A stretch of DNA of 64,000 nucleotides from Butyrivibrio sp. YAB3001 (GTDB taxonomy: Bacteria > Bacillota > Clostridia > Lachnospirales > Lachnospiraceae), in assembly GCF_900112195.1 (NCBI RefSeq), contig NZ_FOKR01000003.1, positions 205,329 through 269,328 on the forward strand, written 5' to 3'. A program made the position numbers and the translations under genes. Below are positions 8,765 to 20,469 of this stretch, piece by piece. Positions within the stretch are counted from its first letter, which is position 1; the number at the start of each line of letters is the position of its first letter. The notes below the pieces were generated by a model. It saw only the letters and a program-made list of their open reading frames with translations, ran no database searches and was not told the origin of the DNA.

Positions 8765-9625
8765 TTAACCTGCTGAACCAGTCTTTTCAGCAATCATATC
8801 CTTAAGAAGTCTTGCCTTATCCTTGATTCTGCTGTTAGCCGTTCTTGAAGTCAGAAGCTCAGATACCATCTTGCTGGCAATATCATACTTCTCGGTCTCA
8901 ACCGCCAAAGCAGCGATAAGATAATCGAGAGTAGTCGCATCCATTCCGGCAATCGGGAACTCCTCAGACTGCCTTGCCATTATGAATCCGTTAAGAGCAT
9001 TTGCAAGAAGCTCTTTTTCCTGAGCATCATTTGTTGCCTTTTTCTTAGCAAAATCAGGTTCTGCCTGATCAAGGCGCTGTGTCTCACCACGAATCACCCA
9101 TGCAGTCTTAAGGCAGATATAAGCCTTTTCACTATTCTTAGCCTTCTTTACAACAGCATTTGCAAGTGCCAACTGGTATAAGTTTCTGGCATGTTCATAT
9201 GTATAGGTATCACCTACATAATCAAGTCTCTTGTAATTCATACAGATCTTGACTCTGATATCGTCAACCTGATACTTATTAATCGTGTTAAAATAGCGTC
9301 CAAGTGCAGCATATCCACAATCAGGACAAGCTATTACATCGTATTTACTCTGGTCAACTTCATCATAGTTAGGTCTAAGGTCTATATCGACACTTTTCAT
9401 TCTGACCTTACCGGTCCTTACAGTCTTTGCTTCGAAGCTCCCATCACATACAGGACATTTATATTTCTTTTCAAATAAGAAATCTTCTTCCTTTGCGAGA
9501 TTTAGCTTTTTGGTGGGTTCCTCTTTCTTCACAGCCTCTTCTTTTTTCTTGGGATCTTCAAAAAGATCTCCGCCACCAATGTTACCAAGTCCTAGTTTCT
9601 CAAGTCCAGAAAAAATACCATCCAT
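8765..9625 (-). CDS. DUF2225 family protein
   Basis: A 286-residue cytosolic protein with two zinc-knuckle-like CxxC pairs: KCPVCDGSF near residue 57 and ACPDCGYAALGRYF near residue 100. The middle PNYDEVDQSKYDVIACPDCGY is typical of DUF2225. The C-terminal half is helical and resembles tetratricopeptide-like repeats. The start at 9625 was chosen because GAGAGG lies 8 bases upstream; seven more codons are open above it. Function is unknown; the family is common in Clostridia and seems to be a metal-binding scaffold. It lies downstream of glnS on the same strand. Confidence 0.85.
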   Translation of the reverse strand: MDGIFSGLEKLGLGNIGGGDLFEDPKKKEEAVKKEEPTKKLNLAKEEDFLFEKKYKCPVCDGSFEAKTVRTGKVRMKSVDIDLRPNYDEVDQSKYDVIACPDCGYAALGRYFNTINKYQVDDIRVKICMNYKRLDYVGDTYTYEHARNLYQLALANAVVKKAKNSEKAYICLKTAWVIRGETQRLDQAEPDFAKKKATNDAQEKELLANALNGFIMARQSEEFPIAGMDATTLDYLIAALAVETEKYDIASKMVSELLTSRTANSRIKDKARLLKDMIAEKTGSAG

Positions 9626-9722
9626 AAACCATACCTCTCTTCTCAACTCAGAATCTGTAAAACCACCGGATAACTACCTTCCGGCACCAGAATAACTACG
9701 GCCACTCACTATAAAAGTTTTA

Positions 9723-11429
9723 TTATTTCTTTGGAACAGTAAAAGAGCTCTTGAGGGATACAATTCTGTTAAACACAGGAGCACCCGGCTTTGAATCCTT
9801 ACTGTCAACGCTAAAGAATCCGTTTCTTACAAACTGGAACTTATCATAGCAGACAGCATCCTTAAGCTCTGGCTCAAGTTTAGCATCTTTTATAACTTTG
9901 ACGGAATTAGGGTTAAGGTTCAAGGAACCATCCTCATTGTATACACCCTTCTCCTCATCAATTATATTCTCATACAGGCGAACTTCTGCTGTAACTGCCT
10001 CTTTAGCAGCAACCCAGTGAATTGTACCCTTGACCTTTCTGCCTTCAAAGCCGCTTCCTGACTTTGTTGCAGGGTCATATGTACAATGAACGGCTATTAC
10101 ATTGCCATTTTCATCCTTATCGCATCCTGTACAGGTTACAAAGTAAGCATTCATAAGTCTTACTTCGTTTCCAGGGAAAAGACGGAAATACTTCTTAGGA
10201 GGCTCTTCCATGAAGTCATCTCTCTCAATATAAAGTTCTTTTCCAAAAGGAATCTTTCTTGTTCCCATTTCAGGAACTTCCTTGTTATTCTCAATTTCAA
10301 GGTACTCTGTTTCACCCTCAGGATAGTTGTCGATAATAAGCTTTACAGGATCAAGAATAGCAAGCATTCTCTTTGCCTTGAGCTTAAGATCTTCTCTTAT
10401 GCAATACTCAAGCATTGCATACTCTGCTGTAGAATTTGCCTTACTGATACCGCACATTTCCACAAACATTTTGATAGATTCAGGTGTGAAACCTCTTCTT
10501 CTAAGTGAAGCGATTGTTACAAGTCTTGGATCATCCCATCCATCTACGATGCCTTCCTCAACAAGTCTCTTGATATATCTTTTTCCGGTTACAACATTGT
10601 TAAGATAAAGCTTAGCAAACTCAATCTGTCTTGGAGGGTTCTTGTACTCACATTCCTCTTTTACCCAGTCATACAGAGGTCTGTGATCTTCAAATTCCAA
10701 TGTGCAGAGTGAATGAGTGATTCCCTCAATCGCATCCTCAATAGGATGTGCAAAGTCGTACATAGGATAAATGCACCACTTGTCGCCTGTTCTTGCATGT
10801 GTCATATGAGCAACTCTGTAAATGATCGGGTCTCTCATATTGATATTAGGTGAAGACATATCAATCTTGGCACGAAGAGTTACGCTTCCGTCCTCAAACT
10901 TGCCATTCTTCATATCTTCAAAAAGCTTCAGGTTCTCTTCAACGCTTCTGTTTCTGTTAGGATCATCCTTACCGGGTTCTGTAAGTGTTCCTCTGTACTC
11001 ACGCATCTCTTCTGCAGAAAGCTCAGAAACATATGCCTTGCCCTTCTTGATAAGCTTAACCGCATCTTCGTACATCTCTTCAAAGTAATCTGATGCATGG
11101 AAAAGACGATCTTCATAATCAGCGCCAAGCCACTTAACATCTTCGATGATTGAGTCCATGAACTCAGCCTTTTCCTTGGTAGGATTTGTATCATCAAATC
11201 TTAAATTGAACTTACCGCCATACTCTTTAGCCATTCCGTAATTGAGTACTATACTCTTGGCATGACCAATATGTAAAAATCCATTAGGCTCGGGAGGAAA
11301 ACGTGTATGAACGTGGTCGTAAACACCCTCCGCAAGATCCTTGTCAATTGCCTGTTCGATAAAATGTCTGGAAGGGGTATTATCGCCTTCAGCATTTTCG
11401 TTTAAATTCTTTAAAACTTCTTCTGCCAT
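9723..11429 (-). CDS. glnS: Glutaminyl-tRNA synthetase
   Basis: A 568-residue class Ic synthetase that charges tRNA-Gln. The signature [15 protein letters not shown] places HIGH at residues 53-56, and LRFDDTNP follows. The second ATP motif reads VTGKRY where E. coli GlnRS has VMSKR, a relaxed KMSKS loop. The anticodon-binding beta barrels occupy the C-terminal 200 residues ([17 protein letters not shown]... and [13 protein letters not shown]). Having GlnRS, this organism may not depend on the Glu-tRNA amidotransferase route for Gln, although gatCAB cannot be judged here. Ribosome binding site is weak. Confidence 0.95.
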   Translation of the reverse strand: MAEEVLKNLNENAEGDNTPSRHFIEQAIDKDLAEGVYDHVHTRFPPEPNGFLHIGHAKSIVLNYGMAKEYGGKFNLRFDDTNPTKEKAEFMDSIIEDVKWLGADYEDRLFHASDYFEEMYEDAVKLIKKGKAYVSELSAEEMREYRGTLTEPGKDDPNRNRSVEENLKLFEDMKNGKFEDGSVTLRAKIDMSSPNINMRDPIIYRVAHMTHARTGDKWCIYPMYDFAHPIEDAIEGITHSLCTLEFEDHRPLYDWVKEECEYKNPPRQIEFAKLYLNNVVTGKRYIKRLVEEGIVDGWDDPRLVTIASLRRRGFTPESIKMFVEMCGISKANSTAEYAMLEYCIREDLKLKAKRMLAILDPVKLIIDNYPEGETEYLEIENNKEVPEMGTRKIPFGKELYIERDDFMEEPPKKYFRLFPGNEVRLMNAYFVTCTGCDKDENGNVIAVHCTYDPATKSGSGFEGRKVKGTIHWVAAKEAVTAEVRLYENIIDEEKGVYNEDGSLNLNPNSVKVIKDAKLEPELKDAVCYDKFQFVRNGFFSVDSKDSKPGAPVFNRIVSLKSSFTVPKK

Positions 11430-11525
11430 TACTAAATAAAACCAACTTTCTTCTTTTTATCAAATTGTGAAAAAACGGTCATTACACAACTCGATATAAT
11501 ATTATAACATAACTATCTTTTCACT

Positions 11526-14249
11526 TCACTTATAAACATATTTTTCTTCAAAAGCCGCTCTGCGAAGGGGTTTGTCGTAATAATAGCCCTGAATATACTT
11601 CACATCCATACCGTCAAGAGCTTTAAGCTGCTCCTTTGTCTCAATACCTTCCACGCATATATCAGCGCCTATTGTCTTGCCCATCTGAACCATGGAGCGG
11701 ACAAACGCCTGAGAATACTCATCCGTGGAAATATCTTTTACAAAGTTCTGATCTATCTTAATTATGTCAAAAGGAAGTGCTCTTATACTGCTAAGCGCAG
11801 AATACCCGGTACCAAAATCATCAAGCGCAAGTTTAACGCCAAGTGCCTTGATATCCAAAAGTGTCTGCTTGGTCCTTGCAAGGTCATTTATCGCAAGTCT
11901 CTCTGTAAGCTCAAGAACAATATTTTGCGGATTCAGATTGTTGTCTTCGATATTCTTTCTGATAACATCAACAATATCCGTCTGCATTATCTGAACAACT
12001 GACAGATTAACGCTTACTGTAAATTCACCAATTCCTGCCTCATTCCACTGTCTGCAGCACTCACAGGCTTTTTGGAGAACATGATTACCGATAGGATTGA
12101 TAAGTCCCAGATATTCAGCAAGGGGAACAAATTCATCAGGGCTAAGCAAGCCCAGTCTTGTGCTGTTCCATCGTACCAGAGCCTCTGCGCCGACATGTTT
12201 TGCCGGCTTTCCATCTTTGCCTATTTCATTGATGATAATCGGCTGGAAATAAACTTCAAACTCCTCACATTTCTTGCTGATGGCATCATACATATTCTTT
12301 TCAAGATCAAGTCTGTGTATCGATGAAGAATCAATGTTATCGGAGTATTCTGCAATTCTGTTTTTGCCGGATTTCTTTGCCTCATACATGGCAACATCTG
12401 ATTTTCTGATAAGTTCAGAAACATTATCGCCATTATCCGGGAATCTTACCACCCCCATACTCATAGTACAGTAGTAATCACTGTCTTTCAGATACCATGG
12501 CGTAGCAAAAGCATTTTTTATTTCTTCAACAATCTTATCCATCCTGCCATAGCTCTCAGGTGGAACAATAATTACAAACTCATCGCCGCCCATACGATAG
12601 CAGGAATTGTTTATGCCCTCAATGCGGCTCATAGCCTTGGAAATATCCTGTAAGAGAACATCTCCATACTGATGTCCAAGACTGTCATTTATATGCTTGA
12701 AATCATCAAGATCAAGGTACATAAGTGCGCCGGTGCGACCTGTCTGTCTCGCTTCATCCACATATTTTGCAAGATCTTTTTCACAGCACATTCTGTTGTA
12801 AAGCCCTGTCAAAAAGTCTGTGTATGCCTGCTGCTCGATTCTCTTTTGATACAGCTTTTTCTCAGTGATATCATAAATCGCGCAAAGTGAAACGGGACGG
12901 CCATCAACCCATTTGATCCTGGTGTAATAAACGTCATACCACTTTGATCTGGCTTTATGACTTACTTCGTAATTACCGCTGTGACTTCTTGACGGAATAT
13001 TGGATTCAAACAGTTCTATAAGCTTGTTCTCTGCAAGTTCTTTACTGAAGTTCTTCTTAAAGCTTCTATTGGCAAAAAGAAGCACTCCTGTGTCAATATC
13101 TCGTACATAGATAGAACTCCCCACATTATCAAGTACTGATTCCAACGATGCAAAAGAGCTTGCCAGTGAATTAGTCTGGATTCTTTTTGTAATGATACTC
13201 TGAAGGATTCTGATAGCATCATTAACAAACTTAATATCATCAATTGACCAGATACGATTTTCTCTGGTCTCTGTAAGACAGGCATAAAATCTGGCTGCGC
13301 CGTTGATGACGATTGGCATCGCAACAAGAGCCTTTATTCCGAACATATCAAGCTGTTCGCGCTCTCCGGCATTCATCTGCGTATCACTGGATATTACAAT
13401 AGCTTTCTCAGTTCCGAGGAACCAGCAAACTTCCTGATCGATTGTCTCCACAAACATCTTTTCAACTAATGGAGCAGTCCACTGAACCACTATATCCATA
13501 AGAGTGTTGTGATGAATCCTGCAGGTAAAACCATTGCTAATCTGAAGATAACGACAAAGCTTCCCTAATATTTCAACCATTATCGACTCAATGGTCTCAT
13601 CACTGTCAAGGAGAGAAACTATTTCAGTCATAGTCTCTGCCCTGTGGAACGATGAAGTCATCTCAAGTTCCTGCTGTTTACTCTCTTCGCTTATTGCTAT
13701 AGCCTGAGTTCTTGAGGTTTCTATAGTTATAAGAACGTTTAGAGTTTCACGCAGAAGATCAAGTGTTTTATAAAAATTGCTCTCGGAAATCTGATATTGG
13801 AAAGAATCAATAGGAGGTATATGGAAGTATTCCTTTTCATATTCCGCATCGGTGAATACTCCACATACTATCCAGACAGCAGCTGTATTTTTGCCGCTTT
13901 TAACAGCAACAGCAGCGAGCCTTAGATTAGGAACTTCTGTATATTCTACAGCCTGATCCTCCAGCTCGCTATCCTGTACTCTTTTGAAAATATTGTGAAT
14001 ACGTATCTCAGGTACGTATTTCTTTATTATCTCTACTTCATGCGGATTGCCTGAAAGTTCACTCATAGGTGCGCCACACTCATCGAGACACATGGCATAC
14101 ACGCCTGACATTTCACAGAATTTGTCCTGCCAGGACTGTATTTCTTCCGCATTTTTTTGCGCAAAATTACCAAGGACTCCTTTAAGATAATTATCCGAGC
14201 CCATATTTGTGGCATTCTGCAGTTCCACATTGGTAACTTTATCCTGCAT
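11526..14249 (-). CDS. GAF-PAS-GGDEF-EAL cyclic-di-GMP turnover protein
   Basis: A 907-residue soluble signalling protein. The N-terminal region is an unassigned sensor, followed by a GAF-like domain (about 200-350) and a PAS-like domain (about 360-455, ending in the PAC segment VSLCAIYDITEKKLY). The GGDEF domain (about 465-630) keeps an intact GGDEF in YRMGGDEFVIIV and lacks an obvious RxxD inhibitory site. The EAL domain (about 650-900) has EALVRW, ELTER, DDFGTGYSAL, KIDQNFV and EGIETKEQL, the residues of an active phosphodiesterase. It probably makes and/or degrades c-di-GMP under sensory control. No transmembrane segment is seen. It is 37 bp downstream of guaB. Confidence 0.93.
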   Translation of the reverse strand: MQDKVTNVELQNATNMGSDNYLKGVLGNFAQKNAEEIQSWQDKFCEMSGVYAMCLDECGAPMSELSGNPHEVEIIKKYVPEIRIHNIFKRVQDSELEDQAVEYTEVPNLRLAAVAVKSGKNTAAVWIVCGVFTDAEYEKEYFHIPPIDSFQYQISESNFYKTLDLLRETLNVLITIETSRTQAIAISEESKQQELEMTSSFHRAETMTEIVSLLDSDETIESIMVEILGKLCRYLQISNGFTCRIHHNTLMDIVVQWTAPLVEKMFVETIDQEVCWFLGTEKAIVISSDTQMNAGEREQLDMFGIKALVAMPIVINGAARFYACLTETRENRIWSIDDIKFVNDAIRILQSIITKRIQTNSLASSFASLESVLDNVGSSIYVRDIDTGVLLFANRSFKKNFSKELAENKLIELFESNIPSRSHSGNYEVSHKARSKWYDVYYTRIKWVDGRPVSLCAIYDITEKKLYQKRIEQQAYTDFLTGLYNRMCCEKDLAKYVDEARQTGRTGALMYLDLDDFKHINDSLGHQYGDVLLQDISKAMSRIEGINNSCYRMGGDEFVIIVPPESYGRMDKIVEEIKNAFATPWYLKDSDYYCTMSMGVVRFPDNGDNVSELIRKSDVAMYEAKKSGKNRIAEYSDNIDSSSIHRLDLEKNMYDAISKKCEEFEVYFQPIIINEIGKDGKPAKHVGAEALVRWNSTRLGLLSPDEFVPLAEYLGLINPIGNHVLQKACECCRQWNEAGIGEFTVSVNLSVVQIMQTDIVDVIRKNIEDNNLNPQNIVLELTERLAINDLARTKQTLLDIKALGVKLALDDFGTGYSALSSIRALPFDIIKIDQNFVKDISTDEYSQAFVRSMVQMGKTIGADICVEGIETKEQLKALDGMDVKYIQGYYYDKPLRRAAFEEKYVYK

Positions 14250-14286
14250 TTTCCCCCCTCAAGGAAAACAAGAGTTAATTCATTTA

Positions 14287-15747
<1,461 letters not shown>

Positions 15748-15894
15748 CTACTCCATTCTAAAAATCTTGTGTTATTATCCCCAGTACAAATCTTCCCCTG
15801 TAATTCAAAATATTAAACGTTCATTATTGCATGAAAGTCGCATAAAATGCGTGTTTCTGCAATTCCAATTAAAAATTCATATTATCTCAGCGCA

Positions 15895-16407
15895 TCAGTC
15901 CATGAATACTTTTCTAGGAGCAACGCTCTTTACAGCCTCGACGAATTCTTTGCTTGGCTCAAATACAATTTTTTCTTTTCCATCGTAATAAAAAGTATAA
16001 GTAGGATCCGGCTGCGGATTCTTCTCTCTTGCAGAAAAATCCAGATTCTTGTAAGTTCTGTTCTTGAACTCATCTAAATGAAAAGAACGAGAAGGCGCCA
16101 TAGCCTCAATTTTACCAACATCATACTTAGCGACATTCTTACGTCTGCTCTTGTTCATTACCTTATCAATTGTAATTTCCCTGTCGCAGTACTGATATTC
16201 AAATTCAATACTTGCATTAAGCGAAACAAAATAATAAGCAGCACCACTGGCAATCGCAAAAATCAGTCCAAAGATGTTAGTTCCTAAAAAGAATGTGGAA
16301 AAAAAGAAAAGAACTGTGAGTGTAAGCGTAATTCCCTTAAGGACGATCATAAGTGGTGACGCTTTACTCGAGACAAGACATTCTACATAACTGTTATCAC
16401 TAACCAT
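15895..16407 (-). CDS. DUF6106 family membrane protein
   Basis: A 170-residue protein with a two-helix hydrophobic region at about residues 20-60 (LKGITLTLTVLFFF..., IFGLIFAIASGAAYYF). A soluble C-terminal domain follows with EFEYQYCDREITIDKV and KIEAMAPSRSFHLDEF, the pattern of DUF6106 in Lachnospiraceae. The start at 16407 has AGGAGG 12 bases upstream, slightly long; a TTG three codons further up would be too close to that site. Function unknown. Confidence 0.75.
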   Translation of the reverse strand: MVSDNSYVECLVSSKASPLMIVLKGITLTLTVLFFFSTFFLGTNIFGLIFAIASGAAYYFVSLNASIEFEYQYCDREITIDKVMNKSRRKNVAKYDVGKIEAMAPSRSFHLDEFKNRTYKNLDFSAREKNPQPDPTYTFYYDGKEKIVFEPSKEFVEAVKSVAPRKVFMD

Positions 16408-16681
16408 TTGTAACAATAGCCTCCTATAAGTCTATGGCCATTTTAATCAGCCATTTTATCGACTATCTTATATTACTTTATCTATTCTTTCAAGGTCTTT
16501 TTTTGATTAAATTTAAACATTTTTCACATTCTAGGATTGACACTTAATGCATATTGTTTTTATCATTGTTAGGACGAAAAATCCCTTATTACTATTATAT
16601 ATATTTTTCCGATAAAAATATATTATTTTTCTGTTAATAAGTTTTGAATGGGATAATCTATTATGAAAGCGAGTTTTAGAT

Positions 16682-17479
16682 ATGTCAGTACATGAGGAAA
16701 TAAGAGAACAGCAAAAGAAATTAAAAGGTCAGGGTTTCAAAGCCCATCTGGAGTATTTCTGGGAATATTATAAAATTCATACTGCAATTGCATTATTTGT
16801 GATCATTCTTTTATCGATGCTTATCCACGACATCAGAGCAAATAAGCCTTATGCATTTTATGCAGTAATGCTCAACGCAGCATCCTCTCCTGCCGAAGAG
16901 GTTCTCGAAAAAGGCTTTTCGGATTATGCCGAAATTGACACAGATAATTACAGTTGTCTGATAGATACTTCTTCTACATTTGATCTTTCTGTCATGACAG
17001 AGACAACAATTGCCACCAGTCAGAAGATCATGGCAAACATCGCAGGCGGAGATCTTGATATTCTTGGTGCAGACAGCGATATCTTTACATATTATGCAAA
17101 CCAGAATGTTTTTGTTGACCTTAGGACAATTATATCTCCAGAGCAGATAAAAGAATATGAGGACAAACTTGTGTATGTAGACCAGGCATATCTTGATTAC
17201 CTTGATTCAGAAGCATACCAGAATTACGTGAGCACAGGTGAGTTTGATCCCAATAACAAATATGCAGTGATGGCTGATAAATACAATAAAGACCTGACTT
17301 TCACTGCAGTTGATAAAAGTGAAATGGAAAATCCTGTTCCCGTTGGAATAAAACTTGATTCTTCAAATATCATTAAAGAATCCGGCGCCTATCAGTCACA
17401 ATCTCCTGTTGCAGGCGTTGTTCTGACAAGCAAACACACAGACCTTGCCATAAAGTATTTTGAGTTTTTATTAAAATAA
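16682..17479 (+). CDS. Membrane-anchored extracytoplasmic protein, unknown function
   Basis: A 265-residue protein. A cytosolic N-terminal stretch (KAHLEYFWEYYKIHTA) leads into one transmembrane helix at about residues 35-54 and then an extracytoplasmic domain of about 210 residues. The domain includes IAGGDLDILGADSDIFTYYANQNVFVDLRTI, which resembles the ligand cleft region of solute-binding proteins. There is no lipobox or cleavable signal. The YFWEYYKIHT element is typical of a Lachnospiraceae-type tail-anchored family with no assigned role. The ribosome binding site is weak. A strong bidirectional terminator separates it from the convergent lysC. Confidence 0.75.
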   Translation: MSVHEEIREQQKKLKGQGFKAHLEYFWEYYKIHTAIALFVIILLSMLIHDIRANKPYAFYAVMLNAASSPAEEVLEKGFSDYAEIDTDNYSCLIDTSSTFDLSVMTETTIATSQKIMANIAGGDLDILGADSDIFTYYANQNVFVDLRTIISPEQIKEYEDKLVYVDQAYLDYLDSEAYQNYVSTGEFDPNNKYAVMADKYNKDLTFTAVDKSEMENPVPVGIKLDSSNIIKESGAYQSQSPVAGVVLTSKHTDLAIKYFEFLLK

Positions 17480-17487
17480 AGTCATAA

Positions 17488-17527
17488 AAAACGCTACCAA
17501 GTTATTTCACCGGTAGCGTTTTTTTTT
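17488..17527. terminator. Bidirectional terminator between convergent genes
   Basis: AAAACGCTACC pairs with GGTAGCGTTTT, followed by more T on the plus strand and preceded by A on the other side, so it can stop transcription from both the 16682 gene and lysC. Confidence 0.85.
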
Positions 17528-18845
17528 AAATCTGTGTAGTAACAAAAATATCATAAATTGCATGTATTGCCTTTTCGAAATCGCGGTTCTCAACACCAAT
17601 GATGATGTTCAGCTCTGAAGAACCCTGGTCGATCATTCTTACATTCACGCTTGCATGTGCAAGTGCTGAGAAGATACGGCCGGCTGTTCCACGTGTTGAC
17701 TTCATTCCACGTCCAACTACAGCGATAAGCGCAAGGTCTGATTCAATTTCAAGCATATCAGGATGTGCAAGTCTGTGGATTTCAGATACAACAGCCTGTT
17801 CTTTTTCAATGAACTCTTCCTGCTGTACAAATACTGTCATTGTATCAATTCCTGACGGAACATGCTCAATTGAAATATTCTGATCTTCAAAAGCCTGTAA
17901 TACTCTTCTGACAAATCCAATCTCTGAGTTCATCTGATCCTTAAGGATATTCACGCAGCAAAAACCTTTTTTACCTGCAATACCTGTAACAACATACTTA
18001 GACTTCTTAGCAGTTGATTCAACAATCCATGTTCCGGGATCTTCAGGCTTGTTTGTATTTCTGATATTGATCGGAATTCCTTCTTTTCTTACAGGGAAAA
18101 TAGCATCTTCATGAAGTACGGATGCTCCCATGTAAGCAAGCTCTCGAAGTTCTGTATAGGTGATAGTGTCAATGTGCGGAGGTCTGTCAATAATTCTGGG
18201 ATCTGCAACAAGGAATCCGGAAACATCTGTCCAGTTCTCATATACATCTGCTCTAATAGCTCTTGCAACGATTGAACCTGTAATATCAGAACCGCCTCTT
18301 GAGAATGTCTTTACGCTTCCATCAGGATTCGCTCCATAGAATCCGGGGATAACAGCCTTTGGAGCTTTCTCAAGTCTCTTTGCCATCTGCTTGTTTGTCT
18401 TTTCGCTGTCGAATTCTCCGTTTTTATCAAAAGAAACTACTGTAGCAGAATCAATGAACTCGTAACCAAGGTAGTTTGCCATGATAATTCCGTTTAAGTA
18501 TTCACCACGGCTTGCAGCATAGTCATTGCCGGCTTTTTCTTTAAAGTTCTTTTCGATTACTTCAAATTCACTTGAAAGATCAAGTTTTAAGCCGAGGCCA
18601 TTGATGATCTCATCATATCTCGCCTTAATGTCAGCAAGCTGCTTCTTAAAATCCTTATCTTCCTCTGCAAGAGCATAAGTCTTGTAGAGCATGTCAGTCA
18701 CTTTGGTATCCTTTGAATTTCTTTTGCCGGGAGCTGAAGGAACAACATAGATTCTGTCGGGATCTGATTTGATTATCTCTCCGACCTTCTTAAACTGCTC
18801 TGCACTTGCAAGTGAACTTCCACCGAATTTAACTACCTTTTTCAT
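17526..18845 (-). CDS. lysC: Aspartate kinase
   Basis: A 439-residue monofunctional aspartokinase. The N-terminal KFGGSSLAS is the nucleotide loop. FSRGGSDITGS is the substrate and ATP region. The C-terminus holds tandem ACT domains (from about residue 290, with SIEHVPSGIDTMTVFV and VNVRMIDQGSSELNIIIGV). It phosphorylates aspartate at the entry to lysine, threonine and methionine synthesis. It lies downstream of hom on the same strand with a 120-bp gap that contains a hairpin. The ACT domains imply end-product control; which amino acid inhibits it cannot be read from sequence. Confidence 0.95.
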   Translation of the reverse strand: MKKVVKFGGSSLASAEQFKKVGEIIKSDPDRIYVVPSAPGKRNSKDTKVTDMLYKTYALAEEDKDFKKQLADIKARYDEIINGLGLKLDLSSEFEVIEKNFKEKAGNDYAASRGEYLNGIIMANYLGYEFIDSATVVSFDKNGEFDSEKTNKQMAKRLEKAPKAVIPGFYGANPDGSVKTFSRGGSDITGSIVARAIRADVYENWTDVSGFLVADPRIIDRPPHIDTITYTELRELAYMGASVLHEDAIFPVRKEGIPINIRNTNKPEDPGTWIVESTAKKSKYVVTGIAGKKGFCCVNILKDQMNSEIGFVRRVLQAFEDQNISIEHVPSGIDTMTVFVQQEEFIEKEQAVVSEIHRLAHPDMLEIESDLALIAVVGRGMKSTRGTAGRIFSALAHASVNVRMIDQGSSELNIIIGVENRDFEKAIHAIYDIFVTTQI

Positions 18846-18892
18846 AATAACTTGTTTCCCCTTTTATTTTTATATCTTTTGATAAATATGGA

Positions 18893-18936
18893 GCAATAGG
18901 TCGCCCCAAGGCATATATGTCACGGAGCCTATTTGC
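18893..18936 (-). promoter_or_regulatory. Hairpin in the hom-lysC gap
   Basis: GCAATAGG (18893) can pair with CCTATTTGC (ending 18936) with one bulge. The apical part contains the palindrome CATATATG. No U-tract follows on the minus strand, so it is not a simple terminator. It may be a processing or regulatory structure in the lysC leader. I matched it to no known riboswitch. Confidence 0.4.
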
Positions 18937-18965
18937 CATAAAACTTTTTTAGCAAATTACAGCCA

Positions 18966-20174
18966 TCAGTATAATCTAAGATATCCCTTTACACCGTTAA
19001 GTTTGCCAAGTCTTTCTTCGAAATCTTTTTCTGAGATAAGATCAGTAATAAAAGCATATTCTCCGTGTATGCTGTTTCTTTTTACTACTTCTACATCATT
19101 TCCAAATACTTCATTTGCCTGATCTGCAATAGTATCTGATACTCTGACAAAAAATCTTCTGACAGCATTGTCCTTAGGTGACAACTGAGCTTTTTCTGCA
19201 TTCATATTAACTTCGATATGTTTGTCTTTATGCTTAATCATATCGATAACATCAGCAACTACAGCGCTTGCTGTTGCATTCTTACCGGCGCCTTTTCCAT
19301 AAAACATTACATCGCCAAGCATATTTCCATGAATGCTTATCGCATTAAATACACCATTTACACTTGCAAGCGGATTCTCTGACGGAACAAGAAATGGCGC
19401 AACAATAGTGAAAAATCCATTTTCATTTCTCTTGCACATTGCAAGGAGCTTGATAGACATATTGAGAGCTCTTGCATACTCAAAGTCGTGAATGTTTATC
19501 TTGGAAATACCTTCAGTGTAAATATCTTCATAATCAACATGCTTGCCGCTCATGAGACTTGCAAGTATAGCAATTTTCCTGCATGCATCGTAACCTTCTA
19601 CATCAGCCTCAGGATTGCGCTCAGCATAGCCTTTCTCCTGAGCTTTTTTTAGGACGGTCTCAAATCCCATGCCTTCCTTGTCCATCTTGGTTAAAATATA
19701 GTTTGTAGTGCCATTTAAAATACCTGTAATGGCATCAACTTTCTCATGCTTAAGTGAATCATTAAGAGCACGAAGCACCGGTATTCCGCCGCCTACACTT
19801 GCCTCAAACAAATAACTTACATTGTTCTTTTTAGCTATTTCAACGAGCTCAGGTCCTTTTGCAGCAACAAGTTCTTTATTGGAGGTGCATACGCTCTTTC
19901 CTCTTTCAAGCGCTTTCTTTTCAAAGGTAAAAGCAGGTTCAATTCCTCCCATAGTTTCGCAGATAACACTAACCTCAGGGTCATTTAAAATAATGTCGAT
20001 ATCATGAACCACCTGTGCCTCATGCTTATCGCCGGGGAAATCACGAAGATCAAGAATGTATTTGACCTCTACGCTCTCGCCCGCACTATTTGCCACTTCC
20101 AAAGCATTAGTATCAAGAACCTCTACAACGCCACTTCCAACTGTTCCATATCCCAAAACTGCTACCTTTGCCAT
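18966..20174 (-). CDS. hom: Homoserine dehydrogenase
   Basis: A 402-residue enzyme that reduces aspartate semialdehyde to homoserine. The N-terminal Rossmann motif is VLGYGTVGSGVV. SNKELVAAKGPEL and GILNGTTNYILTKM are the family signatures, and NPEADVEGYDACRKIAILA includes the substrate aspartate and lysine region. A C-terminal ACT-like domain is present (FFVRVSDTIADQ). The start at 20174 follows GGAGG directly; four extra codons upstream are open. It follows an ACT-domain gene on the same strand after about 300 bp and precedes lysC, giving an aspartate-pathway cluster. Confidence 0.95.
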   Translation of the reverse strand: MAKVAVLGYGTVGSGVVEVLDTNALEVANSAGESVEVKYILDLRDFPGDKHEAQVVHDIDIILNDPEVSVICETMGGIEPAFTFEKKALERGKSVCTSNKELVAAKGPELVEIAKKNNVSYLFEASVGGGIPVLRALNDSLKHEKVDAITGILNGTTNYILTKMDKEGMGFETVLKKAQEKGYAERNPEADVEGYDACRKIAILASLMSGKHVDYEDIYTEGISKINIHDFEYARALNMSIKLLAMCKRNENGFFTIVAPFLVPSENPLASVNGVFNAISIHGNMLGDVMFYGKGAGKNATASAVVADVIDMIKHKDKHIEVNMNAEKAQLSPKDNAVRRFFVRVSDTIADQANEVFGNDVEVVKRNSIHGEYAFITDLISEKDFEERLGKLNGVKGYLRLY

Positions 20175-20469
20175 GCTGTCCTCCATTTTACTTCATTTAT
20201 TTACACTATTCATTTTGTAAGCAACCTGATATTTCAAAGCATTAAATTATATTAAAAAGCTTCTACAGCAAAATCTCAAGCATTATTCAATAAAAATTTC
20301 AAAAACAATTATTTCTAAAATCAATATAAATACACTTTTCTGTAATTCCATCTAACATCACATCAAAAACAAATGATAAGAATATTTTACTCTATATATC
20401 CAAAAAACATCCACTACAGACATTAAATTTTATCAACTTTTAGTTTAATTAATATCAACATTTACAAAA

